Of a stretch of DNA of 64,000 nt, positions 42,802-52,985 are shown piece after piece. A program made the position numbers and the translations under genes. The stretch comes from VYDC01 sp963667515. GTDB lineage: Bacteria; Chloroflexota; Dehalococcoidia; UBA2979. Under the pieces are notes generated by a model. That model had not been told where the DNA came from. It saw only the letters and a program-made list of their open reading frames with translations, and made no database searches. The stretch lies in assembly GCA_963667515.2 (NCBI GenBank), contig CAXXXY010000002.1, positions 124,001 through 188,000 on the forward strand. Direction: 5' to 3'. Numbering within the stretch: position 1 is the stretch's first letter; each line of letters begins with the position of its first letter.

Positions 42802-43004
42802 GCAGCCAGCCGCCGCCCGCGGCCGCCCGGGCGGGCTCGCCGCTCGGCGTCCTCGGCCACCTCGCGCAGCCGCGACCGCCAGCGGGCGCGGCCCCGCGCG
42901 CAGGTGAGCTGCCCGAGACAGGAGGGGCACAGCCCGTGGCTCGTGCCCTGGCTCGTCGCGACCCCTCCGAGGTGCGTCCCACAGACGAATCACTCGGTGC
43001 GCAT
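42798..43004 (-). pseudogene. small Cys-rich protein with in-frame TGA at codon 5
   Basis: ATG 43004, preceded by GGAGGTGCCAT, encodes MRTE, then TGA (42990-42992), then FVCGTHLGGVATSQGTSHGL and CPSCLGQLTCARG with a basic helix. The C-x2-T-H and SHGLCPSC motif resembles the zinc-binding end of bacterial sensor proteins. TGG (Trp) to TGA is the simplest origin. Whole unit is 68 codons. A downstream start is not obvious, so it is probably not made, although readthrough is not excluded. Confidence 0.55.
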
Positions 43005-43048
43005 ATGGCACCTCCCGCGATCGAGGCTCGCACCCGGCCTTCGCCTCG

Positions 43049-43143
43049 CCATCGGGGGAAACCCTGATTATGTCAGTCTGGTCAGGATCCGGTCGCGACC
43101 AGCGGATAGGGGGCCGCCCGGATGCGAGGGGTTTCCCCGATGG
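43049..43143. promoter_or_regulatory. 95-nt structured intergenic element
   Basis: Outer inverted repeat CCATCGGGGGAAACCC (43049-43064) and GGGTTTCCCCGATGG (43129-43143), differing by one G, encloses an inner one, CTGGTC (43078) and GACCAG (43097). It lies upstream of the minus-strand Cys-protein gene and of the plus-strand amidohydrolase. May be a structured RNA, an operator or a small mobile relic. Confidence 0.55.
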
Positions 43144-43183
43144 GCGCATCACCGAGATCGCGAGAGGCTCCCCCGCGAAGCCG

Positions 43184-43224
43184 GGGCAGCCGCCCTCGTC
43201 ACCCCCGCCACTGGGCGGCTGCCC
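43184..43224. terminator. 12-bp perfect hairpin
   Basis: GGGCAGCCGCCC (43184-43195), 17-nt loop, GGGCGGCTGCCC (43213-43224). No T-run. Role unknown; terminator only by shape. The rest of 43225-43381 shows no gene. Confidence 0.35.
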
Positions 43225-43381
43225 GGGCTCCATCCCTCCCGACCCCCGCCCGCCCCCGATCTCCCGGCGCCAACCTCCTCGATCACGCGCCCGCCTCGAC
43301 GCAGGCGGCGCGAGGCCGGGGCCGCCGCCCCCGCGCGGCGCCGCCACGACGTAGCATCGCCCCCTGCCGAGGGGGAGCGCG

Positions 43382-44371
43382 ATGCGGATCGACGTGCACA
43401 GCCACCTCTTCCCGCGCTGCTTCTGGCGCGGCGTGGCGGACCACGGCTCGTGGTACGGCGGGCGCGTGATCGAGGAGCGCGGCGAGCGCTACGTCGAGAC
43501 CGCGGAGCGCCGCGCCGGCCCCGTCGAGCCGCTGTGGGACACGAGCCTCGACCGGCGCGTCGCGGAGATGGACCGCCGGCGCGTCGACGTCCACGTGCTC
43601 TCCACGCCGCCGCACTTCTTCCACTACACGCTGCCGGCGGCGGACGCCCTCGCCTCCTCGCGCGAGATCAACGACGAGTTCGCCGACGCGGTCGCGCGCC
43701 ACCCCGAGCGCTTCCGTGGCCTGGCCACCGTGCCGCTGCAGGACACGGCCGCCGCCACCCGCGAGCTGGAGCGCGCGATGGCGAACGGGCTCGCCGGCGC
43801 CGAGATCGCCACGCACGTCGACGGCCGCAACCTCGACGATCCGGCGCTGTTCCCGTTCTTCGAGGCCGCGCAGCAGCTCGGCGCCTTCCTCTTCGTGCAC
43901 CCCAACGCGCCCGCGGTGGGGCCGCGCACGCCGCGCTACCACCTCTCGAACCTCGTCGGCTTCCCCGTCGAGACGACGATCGCGGTCGCCAGCATGCTGC
44001 TGGGCGGCGTGCTGGAGCGCCTGCCTGAGCTCGTGATCTGCTTCTCGCACGGCGGCGGCTACGCGCTCTTCGGCGCGCCGCGCTGGGACCGCGGCTACGC
44101 CGCCCACCCCGAGGCCGGGAGCGTCGCGGCCGAGCGGCCGACAGAGGGCCTGGCGCGCATCTACGTCGACTCGATGGTGTTCGAGGGCCGCGCGCTGCGC
44201 TACGTGATCGACAGCGTGGGCGCCGACCGCGTGCTGATGGGCAGCGACTACCCCTTCACCATGGGCGACGACGACTCGGTGGGCTTCGTCGAGGGCGCGA
44301 GCGGGCTCGACGAGGCGGAGCGCACCGCGATCCTCGGCGGGACGGCGGCAGGGCTGCTCGGGATCGGCTAG
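43382..44371 (+). CDS. amidohydrolase of the ACMSD/COG2159 family
   Basis: A 329-residue metal-dependent TIM barrel. MRIDVHSHLFP supplies the H-x-H pair (His6, His8), FLFVHPN another His, FSHGGGYALFG the next and MGSDYPF the C-terminal Asp. Relatives include aminocarboxymuconate-semialdehyde decarboxylase and resorcylate decarboxylases; many remove CO2 from aromatic or dienoic acids. Substrate cannot be chosen. ATG 43382 with GGGGGAG upstream; TAGCAT at about 43352 could be a -10. Confidence 0.85.
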   Translation: MRIDVHSHLFPRCFWRGVADHGSWYGGRVIEERGERYVETAERRAGPVEPLWDTSLDRRVAEMDRRRVDVHVLSTPPHFFHYTLPAADALASSREINDEFADAVARHPERFRGLATVPLQDTAAATRELERAMANGLAGAEIATHVDGRNLDDPALFPFFEAAQQLGAFLFVHPNAPAVGPRTPRYHLSNLVGFPVETTIAVASMLLGGVLERLPELVICFSHGGGYALFGAPRWDRGYAAHPEAGSVAAERPTEGLARIYVDSMVFEGRALRYVIDSVGADRVLMGSDYPFTMGDDDSVGFVEGASGLDEAERTAILGGTAAGLLGIG

Positions 44372-44435
44372 CGCGCGGGCGTCTGCTCGGCATCGGCTGG
44401 CGCGCGGCGGGCGCGCCGGGGGGAGGGGGGACGCG

Positions 44436-45806
44436 GTGGAGCAGCTCGATCTCGCGATCGTCGGCGGCGAGGTGGTGAACGCCGACGGCGTGGCGCGCGC
44501 CGACGTGGGCGTCGCCGACGGACGCATCGCGGCGGTCGTGGCGCCGGGCACCCCCCTCGACGCCGCGCGCACCCTCGACGCCGCGGGCCGCCACCTGCTG
44601 CCCGGCGTGATCGATCCGCACGTGCACATGCGCTCGCCCGGCCTGACGTTCGCGGAGAGCCTGGAGCGGGAGACGCGCTCGCTGATCGCGGGCGGCGTCA
44701 CCAGCGCGCTCGTCTTCCTCCAGGCGCCCACCGGGCCCTACGCGCCGGTGCTGGAGGAGGCGATCGCCGCCGTGCCCGAGCGCAGCTACTGCGACCTCGG
44801 CTTCAGCCCGATCATCGAGTCCATGGAGCACGTCCGCGAGCTGCCCGAGCTCGCCGACCGCTTCGGCGCCACCTCCTACAAGATGTACTTCGCCACGGGC
44901 GGCGCGGGCCGCGAGCTCTACCCCGGCACGATCTCCATCGACGACGGCATCATGTTCGAGGCGCTGGGCACCATCGCCGGGATGCGCGCGCCCGCGATCG
45001 CGATGGCGCACACGGAGAACTGGGAGATCGCGCAAGCCCTCGAACGCCGGCTGCGCGACGAGGGCCGGCGCGACCCGGCCGCGTGGGCCGACTCGCGCCC
45101 CAACCCGCTGGAGGAGGAGTGCGTGCTCCGCGCCGCGTATTACGCGCGCGTGCAGGGCTGCCCGCTCTACGTGGTGCACGTGAGCACCGCCGAGGGGCGG
45201 CAGGCGATCCGCGACGCGCGGGCCCGCGGGCAGCACATCCACGGCGAGACCTGCCCGCACCTGCTGATGTTCCACCGCGACCACCCGAAGGCCGCGCTCG
45301 CGAAGTACAACCCCGCGCCCAAGAGCCCCGCCGACCACGAGGCGCTGTGGAGCGCCCTCGCGGACGGCAGCCTCGAGTGCATGGGCTCCGACCACATCGC
45401 GATCCGTTGGGCGGACAAGAGCCGCTTCGGCTTCGACGACATCTGGGAGGCGCAGGGCGGCGCCCCCGGCTCCGCGACGATCCTGCCGCTGCTGCTCTCC
45501 GAGGGCGTGAACGGCGGGCGCCTGACGCTGCCGCAGGTGGCCGCCGTGACGAGCGCGAACGCGGCCCGCATCTTCGGCATCCCCGGCAAGGGGCGCATCG
45601 CGCCCGGCGCCGACGCCGACCTGGTGCTGGTCGACCTCGAGCGCGAGGTGGAGCTCCAGCCCGAGATGCTGCAGGTCGACTTCAGCCTCTTCGCGGGCGA
45701 CCGCTTCCGCGGCTGGCCCGTCGCGACGGTGCTGCGCGGCGAGGTCGTGATGGAGGACGGCCAGATCCTCGGCGCCCCGGGAGCCGGTCGCTACCTGCGT
45801 CGCTGA
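44436..45806 (+). CDS. dihydropyrimidinase/hydantoinase-type cyclic amidohydrolase
   Basis: A 456-residue urease-superfamily enzyme: small beta domain (LDLAIVGGEVVNADG), H-x-H at DPHVHMRS, Lys in TSYKMYF as the likely carbamylated metal bridge, His in AHTEN and VVHVSTA, and the Asp in MGSDHIAIR. This set matches D-hydantoinase, dihydropyrimidinase, allantoinase or dihydroorotase relatives, which open cyclic amides. GTG 44436 after GGGGGGAGGGGGG. Probably cotranscribed with the previous amidohydrolase (64-bp gap). Confidence 0.87.
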   Translation: MEQLDLAIVGGEVVNADGVARADVGVADGRIAAVVAPGTPLDAARTLDAAGRHLLPGVIDPHVHMRSPGLTFAESLERETRSLIAGGVTSALVFLQAPTGPYAPVLEEAIAAVPERSYCDLGFSPIIESMEHVRELPELADRFGATSYKMYFATGGAGRELYPGTISIDDGIMFEALGTIAGMRAPAIAMAHTENWEIAQALERRLRDEGRRDPAAWADSRPNPLEEECVLRAAYYARVQGCPLYVVHVSTAEGRQAIRDARARGQHIHGETCPHLLMFHRDHPKAALAKYNPAPKSPADHEALWSALADGSLECMGSDHIAIRWADKSRFGFDDIWEAQGGAPGSATILPLLLSEGVNGGRLTLPQVAAVTSANAARIFGIPGKGRIAPGADADLVLVDLEREVELQPEMLQVDFSLFAGDRFRGWPVATVLRGEVVMEDGQILGAPGAGRYLRR

Positions 45807-46014
45807 TTCAGGCGCCGCTGAGCGGGGCGCGCGGCGCCCGTCGATCGCGCCGCGCCGCCCGTCGTAGGCTGGAGGGCGAACGAGCGGCGTCGCCCGATCG
45901 TCCGACGCCGCCGTCGCCCCGATGACCGCGCGACGCTCCCTGTCCTCGGGACGCGCGGCGCAGCTCCGGCGAGGGAGAATGGCGGCACGCGAGACGACGA
46001 CGGATGGAGCGGCC

Positions 46015-47046
46015 ATGACCATCGCAGAGGCTCGGCCACCGGCCGTGGAACCCGACGCGCCGCACGAGGCGGACGAGGTGCACGCCATCGCCGCCCGCGG
46101 GCTGCGCATGGAGTTCGGGGGCGGCATCGTCGCCGTCGACGGGATCGACGTCCACGTGCGCGAGGGCGAGATCTTCGGCTTCCTCGGCCCCAACGGCGCG
46201 GGGAAGACGACCACCGTGCGCATGCTGACCACGCTACTGCGGCCGACGGCGGGGAGCGCCACGGTCGCCGGCTTCGACCTCTACCGCCAGCAGCTCGCCA
46301 TCCGACGCTCGATCGGCGTGGCGCTGCAGGAGGCCGGCCTCGACGCGCTCGCCACCGGCCGCGAGCTGCTCAAGCTGCAGGCGCAGCTCTTCGGCATCCG
46401 CGGCCGCGACGCGGCACGCCGCGCCGCCGAGCTGCTGGAGCTGGTCGGCCTCGTCGAGGCCGCCGACCGCCAGATCCGCACCTACTCGGGCGGGATGAAG
46501 CGCCGGCTCGACCTGGCGAGCGCGCTGGTCCACGAGCCGCGGGTGCTCTTCCTCGACGAGCCGACGGAGGGGCTGGACCCGGCCAGCCGGCAAACGGTCT
46601 GGCAGGAGATCACCCGGCTCAACGACGTGCTGGGGGTGACGGTCTTCCTGACCACCCACTACCTGGAGGAGGCGGACCGGCTGGCCGACCGGCTCGCGAT
46701 CATCGATCGCGGGCGGATCGTCGCGGAGGGCACGCCGCACGCGCTCAAGGCCTCGATCGCGGGCGACGTGGTGACGGTGGCGGTCGCTCGCGAGCGGCTG
46801 GAGGAGGCGCAGGACCTCCTCTGTAGCCTCGCCGGGGTGCGCGAGGTCCGACCCGACGAAGCGGGGCTCACGATGTTCGTCTCCGACGGGCCGAGCGTGG
46901 TCGCCAACGTGATCCGCGTGCTCGACGGCGCCGGCGTGCCGGTGGGCGCCGTGGCGGTCGCCCAGCCGAGCCTCGACGAGGTCTTCCTGCGAGCGACGGG
47001 CGCCCGCCTCGAAGGCGCCGCGGCCGAGGGGACGGTGACGCCGTGA
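46015..47046 (+). CDS. ABC-2 exporter ATPase, DrrA type
   Basis: A 343-residue ATPase with Walker A GPNGAGKTT, Q-loop QEAGLD, signature YSGGMKRRLD, Walker B VLFLDEPTEGLD and H-loop TTHYLEEADRLADR, followed by the C-terminal domain typical of daunorubicin-resistance type exporters. Acts with the membrane protein encoded next. ATG 46015 has GGAG five bases ahead; ATG 45979 (GAGGG ahead) is an alternative adding 12 residues. Confidence 0.9.
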   Translation: MTIAEARPPAVEPDAPHEADEVHAIAARGLRMEFGGGIVAVDGIDVHVREGEIFGFLGPNGAGKTTTVRMLTTLLRPTAGSATVAGFDLYRQQLAIRRSIGVALQEAGLDALATGRELLKLQAQLFGIRGRDAARRAAELLELVGLVEAADRQIRTYSGGMKRRLDLASALVHEPRVLFLDEPTEGLDPASRQTVWQEITRLNDVLGVTVFLTTHYLEEADRLADRLAIIDRGRIVAEGTPHALKASIAGDVVTVAVARERLEEAQDLLCSLAGVREVRPDEAGLTMFVSDGPSVVANVIRVLDGAGVPVGAVAVAQPSLDEVFLRATGARLEGAAAEGTVTP

Positions 47047-47849
47047 CCGCCATCGCCTCGGGGACAGCGGTGGCGGCGGCGCCGTGGCGCCTCTGGCGCG
47101 AGGCCCTGCGCGCCGCGCTGGTGCTGGGCGCGCGCGAGGTGCGCACCTCGCTGCGGACGCCCGCCTACCTGCTGCCCAACATGATCGTGCCGATCTTCTT
47201 CTACTTCATCATGGTCGGCTCGCTGGAGCAGTTCGCGGGCGACGCGGGCGTCGACAACTGGCAGGCGTTCCAGCTCCCCGTCGCGATCGTCTTCGCGGTG
47301 CAGGGCGGGAGCGCGGGGCTGAACATGGTCGCCGACATCGAGAGCGGCTACTTCTACAAGCTGCTGCTCACGCCCGCGCACCGCATGTCGATCCTGCTGG
47401 GCGCGATGAGCGCGGACTTCGTGCGGATCGTGGTGCAGGCGACGGTCGTCGTGCTGATCGCGGTCGCCACCGGGCTGCACTTCGAGACCGGCATCGCGGG
47501 CGCGGCGGCGCTGGTGCTGCTCAGCAGCCTGTGGGGTCTCGCCTACTCGGGCCTCGGCTTCGCGGTCGCGCTCAAGACCGGCAACTCGCAGGCGACCCAG
47601 AGCCTCTGGTTCATGTTCATGCCGTTCCTCTTCCTGACCACGCTCTTCGCCCCGCGCGAGGCGCTCTCCGGCTGGCTGTCGACGGCCGCGACCTTCAACC
47701 CGATGACCTACCTGCTGGCGGGCCTGCGCGCGCTCTCGATGAACGGCTGGGACGCGAGCGACATCGGCGGGGCGCTGCTCGCGGTCGCCGGGGTCGGCGT
47801 GCTGAGCTTCACGCTCGCGCTGCTCGCGCTTCGCGGCCGGCTGCGCTAG
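47043..47849 (+). CDS. ABC-2 type exporter permease
   Basis: A 268-residue membrane protein with about six helices; ARRV-like amphipathic start (ALVLGAREVRTSLRTPAYLL), then MIVPIFFYFIMVGSLEQF and FMPFLFLTTLFAPREALSGW, which match the ABC-2 transporter family. GTG 47043 overlaps the ATPase stop. Substrate (drug or lipid) unknown. Confidence 0.9.
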   Translation: MTAIASGTAVAAAPWRLWREALRAALVLGAREVRTSLRTPAYLLPNMIVPIFFYFIMVGSLEQFAGDAGVDNWQAFQLPVAIVFAVQGGSAGLNMVADIESGYFYKLLLTPAHRMSILLGAMSADFVRIVVQATVVVLIAVATGLHFETGIAGAAALVLLSSLWGLAYSGLGFAVALKTGNSQATQSLWFMFMPFLFLTTLFAPREALSGWLSTAATFNPMTYLLAGLRALSMNGWDASDIGGALLAVAGVGVLSFTLALLALRGRLR

Positions 47850-47960
47850 GCCCCGCCCCGCGGCGGCTCCGCTCGCCCGCCTGCCGGAGCCTCGGTCGCG
47901 GGTGGCTGCTACCGTGCGGCCCGGCGGTCAACCGGGGGCAGCGCAGGAGGGGAGCGGCGG

Positions 47961-48456
47961 ATGGCCGCGCGAGTGGTAGGACGCAGCGTCGGCGCGAGCC
48001 TCACGACGCAGCTGGTGACGGGGCGCCACAGCGTGGTCGCGGACGAGCCGCGGCCCGTCGGCGAGGACCTGGGCCCCTCGCCGTACGAGCTGCTGCTGGC
48101 GGCGCTGGGCGCCTGCACCTCGTGCACTACGCGCGGCGCAGGCAGTGGCCGCTCACGGAGGTGCAGGTCGAGCTCTCGCACGACCGCGTCTACACGGACG
48201 ATTGCGAGGGCTGTGAGGAGGAGGGCGCCCGCATCGAGCAGGTGACGCGCCGCATCCACCGGAGGACCCGCTGGACGACGAGCAGCGCGAGCGCCTGGCG
48301 GAGATCGCGCGGCGCTGCCCCGTGCACAAGACCGTGGGCGCGGCGATCTCGATCGTCGACGAGGTGAGCTACGCGCGCGCCGCCGCGTCGCCGATCGCGC
48401 GCCGCCGCGCGAGGGCACGCGAACGGCGACGGCCGAGGCGAGGAGGACGGTCGTGA
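47961..48456 (+). pseudogene. broken OsmC/Ohr-family protein
   Basis: ATG 47961 (AGGAGGGGAGCGGCGG upstream) encodes LTTQLVTGRHSVVADEPRPV and GPSPYELLLAALGACTS, the OsmC core with its first peroxidatic Cys. Here several bases, including the expected S-M-T codons, are missing near 48118 and the frame changes to HYARRRQWPLTEVQVELSHD. A further indel near 48262 changes it again to GPLDDEQRERLAEIARRCPV, with the second Cys. Ends at TGA 48456, overlapping the next gene. Two lesions; peroxide reductase activity presumably lost. Confidence 0.75.
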
Positions 48457-48779
48457 TCTACGAGCTGCGCGTCTACACGGCGCTCCCGGGCCGACGCGAG
48501 GCGATGCTCGCCCGCTTCCGCGACCACACCACCCGGCTCTTCGAGAAGCACGGGATGCGCAACATCGGCTACTGGACGAACTACGCGGGCGGGCGCTACG
48601 GCGAACTCGTCTACCTGCTGGCGTTCCAGGACGTGACGCAGCGCGAGCGCGCGTGGGAGGCGTTCTCCGCCGACCCGGAGTGGCGCGCCGCCTACGACGA
48701 GTCCGAGCGCGACGGCCCGATCGTGAGCCACAGCGAGAACCGCCTGCTGGCGCCCACGGACTTCTCGCCGCTGGGCTGA
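48453..48779 (+). CDS. NIPSNAP-family protein
   Basis: A 108-residue alpha/beta-barrel dimer-type protein: MIYELRVYTALPGRREAMLA, FEKHGMRNIGYWTNYAGG, LAFQDVTQRERAWEAFSADP. NIPSNAP proteins have no settled biochemical role. GTG 48453 overlaps the broken osmC stop. Confidence 0.85.
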   Translation: MIYELRVYTALPGRREAMLARFRDHTTRLFEKHGMRNIGYWTNYAGGRYGELVYLLAFQDVTQRERAWEAFSADPEWRAAYDESERDGPIVSHSENRLLAPTDFSPLG

Positions 48780-48830
48780 GCCGCGCGGCTCTCCGGCGGG
48801 CGCCGACCGGCCTCGAGGCCCCGCGCCGCC

Positions 48831-48859
48831 TTGAGGGGGCGGGGGGCGCGTGCTACGAT
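48831..48859 (+). promoter_or_regulatory. nusA operon promoter
   Basis: TTGAGG at 48831-48836, 17-bp spacer ending TGC, TACGAT at 48854-48859 (extended -10). Predicted start about 48866, roughly 105 bases before nusA. Confidence 0.7.
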
Positions 48860-48885
48860 TGGGCTCGACGTCGCCTCTCGAGGAT

Positions 48886-48914
48886 GACGTGGGCCCGTGC
48901 CCACGTCTTTTTTT
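48886..48914 (+). terminator. intrinsic terminator in the nusA leader (attenuator candidate)
   Basis: Perfect 9-bp stem GACGTGGGC (48886-48894), loop CCGT, GCCCACGTC (48899-48907), then seven T (48908-48914). It lies 20-50 bases after the predicted start and 58 bases before the nusA ATG, so transcripts from that promoter must pass it. An upstream GACGTC (48867-48872) could pair with its left arm as antiterminator. Confidence 0.8.
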
Positions 48915-48971
48915 CGCCCGGCACGCCTCCGCCACCTCGCTCGCGGCCGGCCGCGCGGCACCGGGGAGACC

Positions 48972-50624
48972 ATGAAGAACGACTTCGTCGTCGCGATCAC
49001 GCAGCTCTCGGCTGAGAAGAGCCTGGACGCCGACACCGTCTTCGAGGCGGTCGAGTCGGCGATGGCCTCGGCGTTCAAGAACGAGGAGCTGCAGTACGCC
49101 GAGGTGGTCGTCAAGATCGACCGCGACTCGGGCGACATCGAGGCGTGGCGCCTCTACGAGGTGCTGGACGACGACGAGATCGAGGACGACGAGCTCCAGA
49201 TCTCCACCGAGCGCGCGGCGCAGATGGGCCACCCCGGCCTCGCGGCCGGCGAGCAGGTGCTGGAGTCGATCCCGCAGACGCCGAGCACCGGCCGCATCGC
49301 CGCGCAGACGGCGAAGCAGGTGGTGCTGCAGCGGCTGCGCGAGGCGGAGCGCGAGGCCGTCTTCGGCGAGTTCACGGGCAAAGAGGGCGAGCTCGTCTCG
49401 GGCACCGTGCTGCGCGTGGAGCAGGGCCGCCACGTCATCATCGACCTGGGCCGCACCGAGGCGGTGCTCCCGGTCTCGGAGCAGATCCGGCCGGAGCACT
49501 ACCGCGTCACGCAGCGGCTGCGGGTCTACGTCAAAGAGGTCTACCGCGCCTCCAAGGGCCCCCAGGTGGTGGTCTCGCGCTCGCACCCGGAGCTGGTGCG
49601 GCGGCTGCTGGAGCTGGAGGTGCCCGAGATCGGGCGCGGCACTGTGGAGATCATGGGCATCGCGCGCGACCCGGGCTACCGCTCGAAGGTGGCGCTCATC
49701 TCGCGGCAGCACGGCGTCGACCCGATCGGCGCGGCCGTTGGCATTCGCGGCTCGCGCATCCAGAATATCGTCAACGAGCTCAACGGCGAGCGCATCGACC
49801 TGATCCGCTGGGACCCCAACGACGCCGCCTACGTGACCAGCGCGCTGCGCCCCGCCGAGGTGATCTCCGTGCGCCTGGACGAGGAGACGAACACCGCCTT
49901 CGTCGGCGTGCCGGACAAGCAGATGACGCTCGCCATCGGCAAGGAGGGGCAGAACGCCCGCCTCGCCGCCAAGCTCACCGGCCACCGCATCGACATCCAG
50001 GCCGAGGGCTCGATGATCGCCGCGGGCGAGGACCTCTACCCGCCGCCCGAGCCGAACATGGAGGCGCTGCTGCACCTGGACGAGCCGGTGCTGCCCTCGC
50101 TGCCCCCGCTGGGAGACGTGGGCGTCATCGGCGCCGACTACCAGCGCCCGGGCCTGCCCGGCTCCACGCCCCCGCCCAGCCTCGCGCCCGCCGCGCCCGC
50201 TGCCGCCGCCGGCCAGGAGGAGCACGCGCTCACGCCCGAGCAGGAGGTGCTGGCCGAGTTCGTCGAGGAGCAGGAGCTGGCCCCCGCCGCGACGATCGAG
50301 GAGCCGGCGCCGACGCCGACGCGCCCGCAGCCCGCCGCATCGCCCACGGGCCTGCGCTTCGCCGAGGAGATTTCCGGCCTCGCGCGCGAGGAGGAGACGG
50401 AGGAGCGCCGCCCGGCGCGTCGAGGCGCGCGCCGCGGAGCGGGCGGTCGTGGCCGCGCCGCCGGCCCGGAGCGCCCGCCGCCCGTCGCGCGCCGCGAGGG
50501 CCGCCGCTTCGAGATCGACGAGGAGGAGATCGAGGAGGGCCTCGACGAGCTCCACGAGGACTACAGCGAGCGCGCCGAGCTGTTCGAAGACTCGGGCGAA
50601 GACACCGACGCGGACGAGGAGTAG
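48972..50624 (+). CDS. nusA: transcription termination/antitermination protein NusA
   Basis: A 550-residue NusA: N-terminal RNA-polymerase domain (1-130), S1 domain (ELVSGTVLRVEQGRHVIIDL), KH1 and KH2 (VEIMGIARDPGYRSKVALIS; GAAVGIRGSRIQNIVNELNG; LAIGKEGQNARLAAKLTGHR), complete to about residue 360. It then has a 190-residue Pro/Ala/Glu-rich, highly charged C-terminal extension ending ED-rich. ATG 48972 after GGGGAG. First gene of nusA-ylxR-infB-rbfA-truB. rimP, the usual first gene, is absent. Confidence 0.95.
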   Translation: MKNDFVVAITQLSAEKSLDADTVFEAVESAMASAFKNEELQYAEVVVKIDRDSGDIEAWRLYEVLDDDEIEDDELQISTERAAQMGHPGLAAGEQVLESIPQTPSTGRIAAQTAKQVVLQRLREAEREAVFGEFTGKEGELVSGTVLRVEQGRHVIIDLGRTEAVLPVSEQIRPEHYRVTQRLRVYVKEVYRASKGPQVVVSRSHPELVRRLLELEVPEIGRGTVEIMGIARDPGYRSKVALISRQHGVDPIGAAVGIRGSRIQNIVNELNGERIDLIRWDPNDAAYVTSALRPAEVISVRLDEETNTAFVGVPDKQMTLAIGKEGQNARLAAKLTGHRIDIQAEGSMIAAGEDLYPPPEPNMEALLHLDEPVLPSLPPLGDVGVIGADYQRPGLPGSTPPPSLAPAAPAAAAGQEEHALTPEQEVLAEFVEEQELAPAATIEEPAPTPTRPQPAASPTGLRFAEEISGLAREEETEERRPARRGARRGAGGRGRAAGPERPPPVARREGRRFEIDEEEIEEGLDELHEDYSERAELFEDSGEDTDADEE

Positions 50625-50628
50625 CGGC

Positions 50629-50981
50629 ACGCCGATCAGCGCCACCACCACCGGGCGCCCCGAGCGGCGGCAGCCGCAGCGCAGCTGCGTCGCCTGCCGC
50701 GTGACCGCGGAGAAGCGCGCGCTGACCCGGCTGGCGCGCGCGGCCGACGGCGCCGTGCGGCCGGACCCGCTGGGGCGGGCCGCCGGTCGCGGCGCCTACC
50801 TCTGCGACGACCCGGCGTGCTGGCGGCGGGCGGCCCGGCAGCCCGCGATCTTCGCGCGGGCGCTGCGCGCGCCTGCCGCGGCCGTCGACCGCGAGGCACT
50901 GGAGCACGAGGCGTCGGCGCGCGAGGCGCGCGCCGACGCAGGGCACGCACGCGCGGCGGCGGCGGCGGAGGGACAGAGCCG

Positions 50982-50985
<4 letters not shown>
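50629..50985 (+). CDS. ylxR: YlxR-type RNA-binding/nucleoid protein, non-standard start
   Basis: A YlxR/DUF448 protein of about 118 residues: RSCVACRVTAEKRALTRLAR, then GRGAYLCDDPACWRRAAR. YlxR sits between nusA and infB in many bacteria; it has been described as an RNA-binding or nucleoid-associated regulator, and as an RNase P effector. No ATG, GTG or TTG exists in frame near the start. ACG at 50629, seven bases after AGGAG, is the best placed codon and could be a mutated ATG; ATC at 50635 is the other choice. Stop overlaps the infB start. Confidence 0.75.
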
Positions 50986-52795
<1,810 letters not shown>

Positions 52796-52817
<22 letters not shown>

Positions 52818-52849
52818 CGCGCGCGGGCCACATGGAGCAGACGCGCTAG
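52796..52849 (+). repeat. 32-bp tandem duplication at the infB 3' end
   Basis: CCACATGGAGCAAACACGCT followed by GA (52796-52817) is repeated as CCACATGGAGCAGACGCGCT followed by AG (52828-52849). The second copy is out of frame with infB and non-coding. The gap to rbfA (52818-52985) has no gene. Confidence 0.8.
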
Positions 52850-52985
52850 CAGGCCGGGGAGCGCGGGCCCGATCGGGCGGAGGCGCTGACAGTCCTGCGG
52901 GCGTGCCTCGCATCGCCCGGCGCGCCGCGCAGCGCGATGAGGACGACGGCGCGACCGCGAGGGCCGAAGGCAGGGCGGGGGCACG

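Noticed and set aside
17377..42992. Reassigned stop codons (pyrrolysine, selenocysteine or other recoding) to explain in-frame stops
   Set aside because: All three stops occur (TAG at 17377, 26828, 41066; TAA at 31360; TGA at 42990), mostly together with frameshifts, and the same codons end intact genes. Recoding does not fit.
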